64,000 nucleotides of DNA from Buttiauxella agrestis (GTDB lineage Bacteria > Pseudomonadota > Gammaproteobacteria > Enterobacterales > Enterobacteriaceae), in contig NZ_UIGI01000001.1 in assembly GCF_900446255.1 (NCBI RefSeq), forward strand, positions 2,630,763 through 2,694,762, written 5' to 3'. A model generated the notes under the pieces. It was given only the letters and a program-made list of their open reading frames with translations, searched no databases and was not told where the DNA came from. Below are positions 20,448-28,733 of the stretch, in pieces. Each line of letters starts with the position of its first letter. The stretch's first letter is position 1. A program made the position numbers and the translations under genes.

Positions 20448-21437
20448 ATGAAACTCGCAGTGTATAGCACAAAACAGTACGACAAAAAGTATCTGGAGCA
20501 GGTTAACAATGAATATGGCTTCTCTCTTGAATTTTATGACTTCTTACTAACAGAGAAAACAGCCAAAACGGCACATGGCTGTGACGGGGTCTGTATCTTC
20601 GTCAATGACGACGGTAGCCGCCCGGTTCTCGAAGAGCTTAAAAAGCAAGGTGTGAAGTTTATCGCGCTGCGCTGTGCGGGCTTTAACAACGTCGATCTTG
20701 ACGCGGCCAAAGAACTCGGCTTGCCTGTGGTACGCGTTCCAGCCTACTCCCCTGAAGCGGTTGCCGAGCACGCCATCGGTATGATGATGTGCCTGAACCG
20801 TCGTATTCACCGCGCTTATCAACGTACCCGTGATGCCAACTTCTCACTCGAAGGGCTGACCGGCTTTACCATGTACGGTAAAACGGCGGGTGTAATTGGT
20901 ACCGGTAAAATTGGCATCGCAACGCTGCGAATTTTGAAAGGCTTTGGTATGCGTTTGTTGGCATTCGATCCCTACCCAAGTGCAGCAGCGCTTGAGCTTG
21001 GCGTGGAATATGTTGATTTGCCGACGCTGTTTGCGCAGTCAGATGTAATTTCCCTGCACTGCCCGCTGACGCCGGAAAACTACCATTTACTTAACCATGC
21101 TGCGTTTGATCAAATGAAAGATGGCGTGATGGTGATCAACACCAGCCGTGGTGGTTTGATTGATTCCCAAGCCGCAATTGATGCGCTGAAAAACCAAAAA
21201 ATTGGTGCATTGGGCATGGACGTCTATGAAAACGAACGTGATTTATTCTTCGAGGATAAATCAAATGACGTGATTCAGGATGACGTATTCCGTCGCCTGT
21301 CAGCCTGCCACAACGTGCTGTTTACCGGGCATCAGGCGTTCCTGACAGCAGAAGCGTTGACCAGCATTTCCGAGACAACGCTGGAAAACCTGCGTCAGTT
21401 AGAGAATGGCGAGCCTTGTGTTAATCAGGTGAACTAA
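20448..21437 (+). CDS. ldhA: Fermentative D-lactate dehydrogenase LdhA
   Basis: 329 aa, equal to E. coli LdhA, reducing pyruvate to D-lactate with NADH in mixed-acid fermentation. D-2-hydroxyacid dehydrogenase features are intact: NAD-binding GVIGTGKIG near residue 152, substrate Arg in INTSRGGLID, Glu in MDVYENERD, and catalytic His in FTGHQAFLT. The ribosome site CTGGAGATAAG precedes the ATG. Confidence 0.97.
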   Translation: MKLAVYSTKQYDKKYLEQVNNEYGFSLEFYDFLLTEKTAKTAHGCDGVCIFVNDDGSRPVLEELKKQGVKFIALRCAGFNNVDLDAAKELGLPVVRVPAYSPEAVAEHAIGMMMCLNRRIHRAYQRTRDANFSLEGLTGFTMYGKTAGVIGTGKIGIATLRILKGFGMRLLAFDPYPSAAALELGVEYVDLPTLFAQSDVISLHCPLTPENYHLLNHAAFDQMKDGVMVINTSRGGLIDSQAAIDALKNQKIGALGMDVYENERDLFFEDKSNDVIQDDVFRRLSACHNVLFTGHQAFLTAEALTSISETTLENLRQLENGEPCVNQVN

Positions 21438-21451
21438 GTTTCAGTATTAAT

Positions 21452-21537
21452 GCCCTCACCCTAACCCTCTCCCCCAGGAGAGGGGATTAACCGCTCTGCC
21501 CCTTCTCCCTCAGGGAGAAGGCTGGGATGAGGGTGGT
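21452..21537. repeat. Enterobacterial intergenic palindromic repeat (CCCTCACCCTAACCCTCTCCC family)
   Basis: A compound inverted repeat after ldhA. CCTCTCCC...GGAGAGGGG and CCTTCTCCCT...AGGGAGAAGG form two hairpins, and the outer CCCTCACCC / GGGATGAGGGT arms close the whole. Sequences of this type are scattered through many enterobacterial genomes as small non-coding repeats. Here it can also stop ldhA transcription. Confidence 0.75.
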
Positions 21538-21625
21538 TTTAAGATTATCCTTACAGAATCACGCGACACTTTTTGCCAAAGTGTCGCCAACTCATTGATG
21601 AACTGAATAACTTAGGGAAAAGAAC

Positions 21626-22051
21626 ATGAAAAAATTAGCTTCACTGGCTCTGGCTGCAATGGTACTGGCCGGTTGCGCACAATCGAACGACAAATCCACC
21701 GTCACCGCGCAAGATCTGCAACACCATCGTTATGTCCTGCAAAGCGTTGATGGCAAGCCGTTAACGGGCATTGATCGCACGCCGGAACTGAGCTTCGGTG
21801 AGAACATGCATGTTTCAGGTGCGATGTGTAACCGCTTTATGGGCCAGGCCACACTTGAAGACGGTACGCTGAAAGCGAAAGGTCTGGGAATGACCATGAT
21901 GATGTGTGCCGAGCCGCAGCTTAACGGGCTTGACCATATGATTAACGATATGCTGACCAGCGGCGCAAAAGTGGATTTAGCCCCGCAACAGCTGACGCTG
22001 AAAACCAGCCAGCATATTTTAGTTTATAAACTGGCCGACCTGGTCAACTAG
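21626..22051 (+). CDS. hslJ: HslJ, META-domain heat-inducible lipoprotein
   Basis: 141 aa outer-membrane lipoprotein with signal peptide and lipobox LAGC (Cys17), followed by a META domain (HHRYVLQSVDGKPL, MCNRFMGQATL, MTMMMCAEPQLNG). E. coli HslJ (140 aa) is linked to novobiocin tolerance and heat shock. It sits between ldhA and nifJ as in E. coli. Confidence 0.94.
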   Translation: MKKLASLALAAMVLAGCAQSNDKSTVTAQDLQHHRYVLQSVDGKPLTGIDRTPELSFGENMHVSGAMCNRFMGQATLEDGTLKAKGLGMTMMMCAEPQLNGLDHMINDMLTSGAKVDLAPQQLTLKTSQHILVYKLADLVN

Positions 22052-22061
22052 ATCTGATCAG

Positions 22062-22328
22062 CTAGTACGTTCCACATGTTCCGGCGGCAAGCGCGTTTTC
22101 ACTACAACGTTTGCCGTTGGGCATCGCACACATACCGATAGCCGAACCATCCAGCTGACGAGCAACACTCAGCGTCCCACCAATCATTGCACAACTTGCT
22201 TCACCCTGATTCGACATTGCCGCACGCATTCCTGGCGGAACGTGAGCCGCGGTGGCTTGTTGTGGTGGTTCATTACTACATGCCGACAATAATATTGCCG
22301 CACAACCGGCTAAAAACGCAGCGCGCAT
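22062..22328 (-). CDS. DUF333 lipoprotein
   Basis: 88 aa. The start at 22328 (MRAAFLAGC) gives a proper signal peptide with lipobox LLSAC and follows a GGGGAGAAGAG ribosome site; the frame extends 11 codons further upstream without a better site. The mature domain, CAMIGGTLSVARQLDGSAIGMC and a later KRCSENALAAGTC, is the DUF333 pattern with conserved cysteines. Function is unknown. It is convergent with hslJ. Confidence 0.85.
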   Translation of the reverse strand: MRAAFLAGCAAILLSACSNEPPQQATAAHVPPGMRAAMSNQGEASCAMIGGTLSVARQLDGSAIGMCAMPNGKRCSENALAAGTCGTY

Positions 22329-22614
22329 GACTCTTCTCCCCCTAAACGTTGCAAAACCCAAGAATCATAAGCGCAGGCGTTAGGTTCCGTCGAGGCCGTA
22401 AGGCCATAAAATGTGTGTGATTTTGCAAAGCAGATCACTTTATTGCGCAAAACATCACCAATTACCGTTTTTACAACCTCAATCAAAGCGCAACGCAGGA
22501 CACAAAAGCGAAAATCACCTTTTGTGTCCTTTGCTAGAATTAAAAGATTATTCTTCGACTCGCGCAAGCATGCGGGTCTTTTCAGTTTTTATTGCGCAAT
22601 GTAAGGGTGTTCTC

Positions 22615-25600
22615 ATGATCACAACCGACGGCAATGGTGCAGTCGCGTCTGTCGCGTTTCGTGCCAGCGAAGTAATTGCCATCTACCCGATAACTCCCAG
22701 CTCCACCATGGCGGAACTTGCCGATGCGTGGTCAGGGGACGGGCGCAAAAACGTCTGGGGCGATACGCCTCGCGTGGTAGAAATGCAGTCCGAAGCCGGT
22801 GCCATCGCCGCCGTTCACGGTGCTCTGCAAACCGGCGCGCTCTCCACCTCGTTCACTTCATCGCAGGGTTTACTGCTGATGATCCCAACACTTTACAAAC
22901 TGGCCGGGCAGCTCACGCCGTTTGTATTGCATGTCGCGGCGCGAACGGTTGCGACTCACGCACTTTCGATTTTCGGCGACCATTCCGATGTGATGGCTAT
23001 TCGCCAGACGGGCTGCGCCATGTTGTGTGCCAGCAGCGTACAAGAAGCTCAAGACTTCGCGCTGATTTCACACATTGCGACACTCAAAAGCCGTGTGCCA
23101 TTTATTCATTTCTTCGATGGTTTCCGCACTTCGCATGAAATCAACAAAATCGTCCCGCTGGCCGACAGCACCCTTCTGGAACTGCTGCCGCAAAAAGAGA
23201 TTGATGAACACCGCGCTCGGGCATTAAACCCAGAGCACCCTGTGATTCGCGGAACTTCTGCAAACCCGGATACCTATTTCCAGTCTCGCGAAGCCAGCAA
23301 CCTGTGGTACGACGCGGTTTACCAACACGTTGAGCAGGCGATGGACAGCTTTGCCACAGCCACTGGCCGCCAGTATCGCCCGTTTGAATACTACGGCCAC
23401 CCGCAAGCCGAACGCGTGATTATCCTGATGGGTTCCGCCATCGGCACGTGCGAGGAAGTGGTTGATGAACTCCTGACGCGTGGCGAAAAAGTGGGCGTGC
23501 TGAAAGTTCGTCTGTTCCGCCCTTTCTCCGCCGACCATTTGCTGGAAGTGTTGCCAGAAAGCGCGCGTCAGATTGCCGTGCTCGACCGCACCAAAGAACC
23601 GGGTGCACTCGCAGAACCGCTGTATCTCGATGTAATGACCTCTCTTGCCGAAGCCTTTAACCGCGGCGAGCGCGAAACGCTGCCACGCGTGATTGGCGGG
23701 CGCTATGGTTTGTCATCGAAAGAGTTTGGCCCGGATTGTGTGCTGGCGGTGTTCAACGAACTGACTCAAGCGAAACCGCGCCCGCGCTTTACCGTCGGTA
23801 TTTACGACGACGTGACAAATTTGTCGCTGCCGTTACCTGAAAACACCCTGCCCAACCGCGCCAAACTTGAAGCGCTGTTTTATGGCCTGGGCAGCGATGG
23901 CAGCGTGTCAGCAACCAAAAACAACATCAAAATTATTGGTAACTCGACGCCGTTTTATACTCAGGGTTATTTCGTCTATGACTCGAAAAAAGCGGGCGGC
24001 CTGACGGTTTCACATCTGCGCGTCAGCGAACAACCGATTAATTCCACCTACCTGATTGATAAAGCAGATTTTGTCGGCTGCCACCAGTTGCAGTTTATCG
24101 ACAAATATCAGATGGCCGAACGCCTGAAACCCGGCGGCATTTTCCTGCTCAACACGCCGTATGGCGCGGATGAGGTGTGGCACCGATTACCGCAAGAAGT
24201 TCAGGCGGTGCTGAACCAGAAAAAAGCGCGTTTCTTCGTGGTGAATGCGGCGAAAATTGCCCGTGAATGCCAGTTGGGTGCGCGTATCAACACCGTCATG
24301 CAGATGGCGTTCTTCCATCTCACCCACATTCTGCCGGGCGACAGCGCGCTGGCTGAGTTGCAAGGTGCGATTGCCAAAAGCTACAGCAGCAAAGGCCAGG
24401 AGCTGGTTGAGCGTAACTGGCAGGCGCTGGCGTTAGCGCGTGAATCGCTCGCCGAAGTCACGCTGCAAGAAGTCAACGAAACCAGTCCGATGCGCCCACC
24501 GGTCGTTTCTGACGCCGCGCCAGATTTCGTCAAAACCGTCACCGCCGCCATGCTCGCGGGACTTGGCGACGCGCTGCCGGTTTCCGCACTGCCGCCAGAC
24601 GGCACCTGGCCGATGGGCACTACGCAGTGGGAAAAACGCAACATCGCCGAAGAAATTCCCATCTGGAAACCGGACATTTGTACCCAGTGTAACCACTGCG
24701 TCGCCGCCTGCCCGCACTCGGCGATTCGTGCCAAAGTTGTGCAGCCAGAAGAGATGGAAAACGCCCCTGCCGCACTGCAATCACTGGATGTGAAATCCCG
24801 CGATATGCGCGGGCAGAAATACGTGTTGCAGGTGGCACCGGAAGATTGCACTGGCTGTAATTTATGCGTCGAAGTGTGCCCGGCGAAAGACCGCCAGAAC
24901 CCAGAAATCAAGGCCATCAACATGATGTCGCGCCTTGAGCATGTGGAAGAAGAAAAAGAGAATTACGACTTCTTCCTCAGTCTGCCGGAAATGGACCGCA
25001 CCAGCCTCGAACGCATCGATATCCGTACTTCGCAGCTGCTGCAACCGCTGTTTGAATATTCAGGCGCGTGTTCCGGCTGTGGCGAAACGCCGTACATTAA
25101 ATTGCTGACGCAGCTGTATGGCGACCGTATGTTGATTGCCAACGCCACCGGTTGCTCGTCAATTTATGGCGGTAACTTGCCTTCTACGCCGTACACCACC
25201 GATGGCAACGGACGCGGCCCGGCATGGGCTAACTCACTGTTTGAAGATAACGCCGAATTTGGCCTCGGTTTCCGCTTAACCGTTGACCAGCACCGCGCCC
25301 GCGTGATGCGTCTGGTGGATAAATTTGCTGATCAACTGCCCGCCGAACTTAATGAGCAGCTTCACGCAGAAGCCACGTCAGAAGTTCGCCGCGAACAGGT
25401 TATCGAACTGCGCAAACATCTGGCAAATATCGACGACCCGGACGCACGCCAGCTCCTCACCGACGCCGATGCGATGGTTGATAAATCTATCTGGCTGATT
25501 GGTGGTGACGGCTGGGCGTATGACATCGGTTTCGGCGGCCTGGATCACGTGTTAAGCCTGACCGAAAACGTCAATATTCTGGTGCTCGATACGCAGTGTT

Positions 25601-26145
25601 ATTCCAACACTGGCGGCCAGGCGTCGAAAGCCACACCATTGGGTGCGGTGACTAAATTTGGCGAACACGGCAAGCGTAAAGCGCGTAAAGATCTCGGCGT
25701 CAGCATGATGATGTACGGGCATGTTTATGTGGCGCAGATTTCACTCGGCGCACAGCTTAACCAGACGGTGAAAGCCATTCAGGAAGCCGAAGCCTATCCT
25801 GGCCCGTCGCTAATTATTGCTTACAGCCCTTGCGAAGAGCACGGTTACGACCTCGCATTGAGCCATGACCAGATGCGCCAACTCACCGCCACCGGTTTCT
25901 GGCCACTGTACCGCTTCGACCCGCGCCGTGCCGATGAAGGTAAATTGCCGCTGGCGCTGGATTCGCGTCCACCGTCTGATGCGCTGGCCGATACGCTAAT
26001 GAAAGAGCAGCGTTTCCGCCGTTTGAATGCGCAGCAACCGGAAGTCGCCGAGCAACTGTGGAAAGACGCCGCCGTCGATTTGCAAAAACGCTATGATTTC
26101 CTGGCGCAAATGGCCGGGAAAGCGGAAAAAGCGGATAGCGAGTAA
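22615..26145 (+). CDS. nifJ: Pyruvate:ferredoxin (flavodoxin) oxidoreductase
   Basis: 1176 aa single-chain PFOR, almost identical in layout to E. coli YdbK (1174 aa). It oxidises pyruvate with CoA to acetyl-CoA, CO2 and reduced flavodoxin/ferredoxin. Domains in order: N-terminal thiamine-pyrimidine domain (YPITPSSTMAE), CoA/gamma domain (GGLTVSHLR), two 4Fe-4S clusters (CTQCNHCVAACP near residue 689, CTGCNLCVEVCP near 745), the proximal cluster CSGCGETPY and the ThDP-phosphate domain (GDGWAYDIGFGG, CYSNTGGQ). The frame is open 68 codons upstream, but homology and the TAAGGGTG ribosome site place the start at 22615. Confidence 0.97.
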   Translation: MITTDGNGAVASVAFRASEVIAIYPITPSSTMAELADAWSGDGRKNVWGDTPRVVEMQSEAGAIAAVHGALQTGALSTSFTSSQGLLLMIPTLYKLAGQLTPFVLHVAARTVATHALSIFGDHSDVMAIRQTGCAMLCASSVQEAQDFALISHIATLKSRVPFIHFFDGFRTSHEINKIVPLADSTLLELLPQKEIDEHRARALNPEHPVIRGTSANPDTYFQSREASNLWYDAVYQHVEQAMDSFATATGRQYRPFEYYGHPQAERVIILMGSAIGTCEEVVDELLTRGEKVGVLKVRLFRPFSADHLLEVLPESARQIAVLDRTKEPGALAEPLYLDVMTSLAEAFNRGERETLPRVIGGRYGLSSKEFGPDCVLAVFNELTQAKPRPRFTVGIYDDVTNLSLPLPENTLPNRAKLEALFYGLGSDGSVSATKNNIKIIGNSTPFYTQGYFVYDSKKAGGLTVSHLRVSEQPINSTYLIDKADFVGCHQLQFIDKYQMAERLKPGGIFLLNTPYGADEVWHRLPQEVQAVLNQKKARFFVVNAAKIARECQLGARINTVMQMAFFHLTHILPGDSALAELQGAIAKSYSSKGQELVERNWQALALARESLAEVTLQEVNETSPMRPPVVSDAAPDFVKTVTAAMLAGLGDALPVSALPPDGTWPMGTTQWEKRNIAEEIPIWKPDICTQCNHCVAACPHSAIRAKVVQPEEMENAPAALQSLDVKSRDMRGQKYVLQVAPEDCTGCNLCVEVCPAKDRQNPEIKAINMMSRLEHVEEEKENYDFFLSLPEMDRTSLERIDIRTSQLLQPLFEYSGACSGCGETPYIKLLTQLYGDRMLIANATGCSSIYGGNLPSTPYTTDGNGRGPAWANSLFEDNAEFGLGFRLTVDQHRARVMRLVDKFADQLPAELNEQLHAEATSEVRREQVIELRKHLANIDDPDARQLLTDADAMVDKSIWLIGGDGWAYDIGFGGLDHVLSLTENVNILVLDTQCYSNTGGQASKATPLGAVTKFGEHGKRKARKDLGVSMMMYGHVYVAQISLGAQLNQTVKAIQEAEAYPGPSLIIAYSPCEEHGYDLALSHDQMRQLTATGFWPLYRFDPRRADEGKLPLALDSRPPSDALADTLMKEQRFRRLNAQQPEVAEQLWKDAAVDLQKRYDFLAQMAGKAEKADSE

Positions 26146-26166
26146 ATGGGGCTGAACCAGTGATAA

Positions 26167-26203
26167 AAGACGGATACACAACTGTGTTATCCGTCTTTTT
26201 TTT
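26167..26203 (+). terminator. Rho-independent terminator of nifJ
   Basis: Stem AGACGGATA-CAC / GTG-TTATCCGTCT with one bulge, followed by eight T. It lies 22 bases after the nifJ stop codon. Confidence 0.85.
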
Positions 26204-26242
26204 GCAGCCAGGTGGCCGTTTCAGAGGCTCGAACATGCAAGA

Positions 26243-26839
26243 TTAATGCGTTGTTGAAGCACGTAGCGGCTGGCTATTTTCGCAAAGATACTTAATGAAT
26301 TTATCCGGCAACATATAGATATCACGTGTTTTCCGTATCCCCAGTTTTTTGAACACACTTCGCTGATGAGCGTAAGCCGTTTTCACCGTCATCCCCAGCC
26401 GAGAACCAATAAACGTCACAGGTGTTCCCTTGATGGTTAACTGGAGAACTTTTTTCTCTGTGGCCGTAATTCTGGGCAGTCTGACCTCTTTATTTTTGGC
26501 TGATTTTAAAAGATGAATGCTTTTCAGCAAATCGCTTAAATAAAATCGACGAGGAATAGTTGAAAATCTAAAAAGGCCGCCAACGTTCCAGTCATAATGA
26601 TTATTGGCAATAATAACTGAGGCGTTAGTTTCATTAATCGCCATCAGCATGGAAAAATCCAGCCGGGTATATTCAGGAACCACAATGAAAATATCTTGCG
26701 GATCGTTTTTATCCGCAATGGAGGGATAACGTTCATCGTCAGGCTTGAGTTGTATACAATGACAGTCTGGCCTGGATTTTAAAGCGCACTCTATCCCATT
26801 AAATAGAAAATAGTTTTCTGTCAAAACATAGATATTCAT
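26243..26839 (-). CDS. LuxR-type transcriptional regulator (adhesin locus)
   Basis: 198 aa. The C-terminal helix-turn-helix (about residues 123-185: ITATEKKVLQLTIKGTPV, then SRLGMTVKTAYAHQRSVFKK) is of the LuxR/GerE class. The N-terminal half resembles a degenerate receiver fold (MNIYVLTENYFLFNGIECAL) without an obvious phospho-Asp set, as in RcsA/BglJ/FimZ-like co-regulators. It has the ribosome site ATAAGGACATT. It is the last minus-strand gene of the adhesin locus, separated by a hairpin from the gene upstream. Control of the adhesin genes is inferred from position. Confidence 0.82.
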   Translation of the reverse strand: MNIYVLTENYFLFNGIECALKSRPDCHCIQLKPDDERYPSIADKNDPQDIFIVVPEYTRLDFSMLMAINETNASVIIANNHYDWNVGGLFRFSTIPRRFYLSDLLKSIHLLKSAKNKEVRLPRITATEKKVLQLTIKGTPVTFIGSRLGMTVKTAYAHQRSVFKKLGIRKTRDIYMLPDKFIKYLCENSQPLRASTTH

Positions 26840-26885
26840 AATGTCCTTATTTCAATATTTATTGATATCTGAAATTTATAACAGA

Positions 26886-26928
26886 CTCCGGCCTGTCAGC
26901 ATCCCATTGCTGGTGACTAGCCGGAGAG
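26886..26928 (-). terminator. Hairpin between the periplasmic protein and luxR-type genes
   Basis: Outer stem CTCCGGC / GCCGGAG with an inner stem-loop (GTCAGCA...TTGCTGGTGAC). It follows the stop codon at 26943 on the minus strand. The T tract on that strand is weak, so termination may be partial. Confidence 0.5.
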
Positions 26929-26942
26929 TTTTGGTATTGGCA

Positions 26943-27848
26943 TTATTTTGATTTTGTCTTCTTTTTCTTCTCTTGCGGCGCTGCCGTATTTTCCAGTGTT
27001 TGCTCAGGTTGTACCGGTTGTACCGGTTGTACCGACTCAATAATTTTCACCGGAGAAAAATAGTCCATCCCCAGAATTTTACCCTGGCCTAACCACACCA
27101 CGCCGCGTGAAATTAATACCGGGCCAAGCGGTGTAATTTGTAGTTCCTTGCCCTGGTTGTCTGCCACACTCAGCGTAGATTTAGTAATATTACCGGCAGT
27201 ATATTGCGCGGTATCGGAGGTATAGAGCACCTTCATAAGCCTGAGGTATTCCGGCGCATAGTTATAAACGGTACGAGCCACACTTTGTTGGTATTCACTA
27301 AAGCTTGTATTTTGACTGTATGGCAAATTACCGGCTATCACCGCGTATAACTGAGCGGTAGCTTGTGCCAGGGACATCTTTAACCTCATTTCACCGGCAA
27401 AATTAACCGCATTTAACGAGGCTTGTTTGTTCCCCTTTTTGTCAGTCTTATAGTCAAACAGGGTTGAGTTATTTGCCGGTTGATTAAGCAGCGTGGCAAG
27501 GTAAGTTGCACACACGTAAGCCTGTCCAGGCTTGTTACCATTGATTAATAACGAAAGTATCGATCCCTCGGCAGGAATGGTGTTGATATCAACGTTATGT
27601 TTCCCCAACAATAATGTGACTTCCTGCTGGCTTTTATCCCCGCGGGCTAAATCACAAATTTGCTGCATCACAAAACTATTATTCTTACCGTTAGCGGCAT
27701 TCATACTCATCAATGTGTCGGTAATGACGTTGTACACCGGCAGATTGATTGATTTGACACTCAGATCCGTAGCGGCGGCAAAGGTCTGGCTGCTGCCGAG
27801 GATTAAAAGACCGCCAACGGCGGTCTTAATTACATTATTCATACGCAT
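26943..27848 (-). CDS. Exported protein of unknown function in the adhesin locus
   Basis: 301 aa if started at MRMNNVIK (27848); MNNVIK at 27842 is also possible, and the frame is open 13 codons further upstream inside the previous gene. A signal peptide (VGGLLILGSSQTFA) is followed by a soluble domain with no recognised motif. The C-terminus holds a VQP VQP VQP tandem repeat, coded by the 9-base repeat near 27010, and a Lys-rich tail (EKKKKTKSK). Its start is 8 bases from the stop of the OmpA-like lipoprotein gene, so the two are co-expressed. A role in adhesin display or cell-wall contact is only a guess. Confidence 0.8.
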   Translation of the reverse strand: MRMNNVIKTAVGGLLILGSSQTFAAATDLSVKSINLPVYNVITDTLMSMNAANGKNNSFVMQQICDLARGDKSQQEVTLLLGKHNVDINTIPAEGSILSLLINGNKPGQAYVCATYLATLLNQPANNSTLFDYKTDKKGNKQASLNAVNFAGEMRLKMSLAQATAQLYAVIAGNLPYSQNTSFSEYQQSVARTVYNYAPEYLRLMKVLYTSDTAQYTAGNITKSTLSVADNQGKELQITPLGPVLISRGVVWLGQGKILGMDYFSPVKIIESVQPVQPVQPEQTLENTAAPQEKKKKTKSK

Positions 27849-27855
27849 AGAGTGA

Positions 27856-28656
27856 TTATTTACCTGCGGTGATATCAACAATATCAATCGTCATACGACG
27901 ATTTGGTGCCAGACAGTCAATAACAGCGGGCGACTTTTTACCTGGACACATCACACGAGGCGCTGAATCACCCAGGCCGCGGGTTTCAATAATTGAAGAT
28001 GGAATGCCCTTTTCAGTCAGCAGTTGTTTAACTGACTCTGCACGTGCCAATGAAAGTTGCATATTTTGAGCCGGATTACCGATGCGATCGGTATAACCGG
28101 TGATCACCACATGCTTATTTTCCAGATTGTCACTTTTCAGATCTTCCGCCAGCTGATTAACTTGCGCATACCCTTCACTGCTGAGAGAAGCACTGCTAAA
28201 AGCAAATAAGCTTTCGGCATTTAACTCTTTATGCATGGCTTGCTTCATGGCAGGTGCTGTTGGTTTTTCCAGACAGTTCGCCGGTGCAAAGAAGAAACTC
28301 TGCGCTTTCATTTCTGAATCAAATAAAACCTTGTACTGGCAGGTTCGCACTGAGTTATCCGGCTGTGTGAATTTGAAGATATAATCCCACTCTTTTACCC
28401 GGAATACGCCTTCATTAAAGTGTGGCGTGCCAATTAATTCATAAACCTCTGCTTTAGTGAGACCTGTGCGCATTTGTTTTAGATTATCCAGATTAACGAA
28501 ACTGCCTTCATCTCTAACAGCGTGAGAGGCATCCGGGAATACTGGGTTTTCTGTTTTACCTGCTGAGTCCACATTACTGACTGAGCGCGTACAAGCTGAA
28601 AGCAAGACAACTCCGCTGATAATAAGTGCCAGACGTGCATATTTAGCGTATTTCAT
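27856..28656 (-). CDS. Lipoprotein joining BamE-like (SmpA/OmlA) and OmpA-like domains
   Basis: 266 aa. Signal peptide with lipobox LLSAC (Cys22). Residues about 55-130 look like a BamE/SmpA-OmlA fold (LKQMRTGLTKAEVYELIGTP, HFNEGVFRVKEWDYIF). Residues about 150-262 are an OmpA-like peptidoglycan-binding domain (FAFSSASLSSEG, ITGYTDRIGNPAQNMQLSLA, RAESVKQLL, NRRMTID). It would be an outer-membrane lipoprotein gripping the cell wall. It lies 77 bases downstream of the trimeric autotransporter and may help its assembly, as BamE helps the Bam complex (inference). Confidence 0.88.
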   Translation of the reverse strand: MKYAKYARLALIISGVVLLSACTRSVSNVDSAGKTENPVFPDASHAVRDEGSFVNLDNLKQMRTGLTKAEVYELIGTPHFNEGVFRVKEWDYIFKFTQPDNSVRTCQYKVLFDSEMKAQSFFFAPANCLEKPTAPAMKQAMHKELNAESLFAFSSASLSSEGYAQVNQLAEDLKSDNLENKHVVITGYTDRIGNPAQNMQLSLARAESVKQLLTEKGIPSSIIETRGLGDSAPRVMCPGKKSPAVIDCLAPNRRMTIDIVDITAGK

Positions 28657-28733
28657 TTTTATATCTCATCTTAATATTGGGAAATAATTCCCCGGCATTC
28701 CCGCCGGGGAATTTATTATTTAACTAAACAGGT

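Noticed and set aside
24381-24923. 180-codon frame antisense to nifJ
   Set aside because: Covers the ferredoxin-like domain of nifJ, which is plainly the coding strand.
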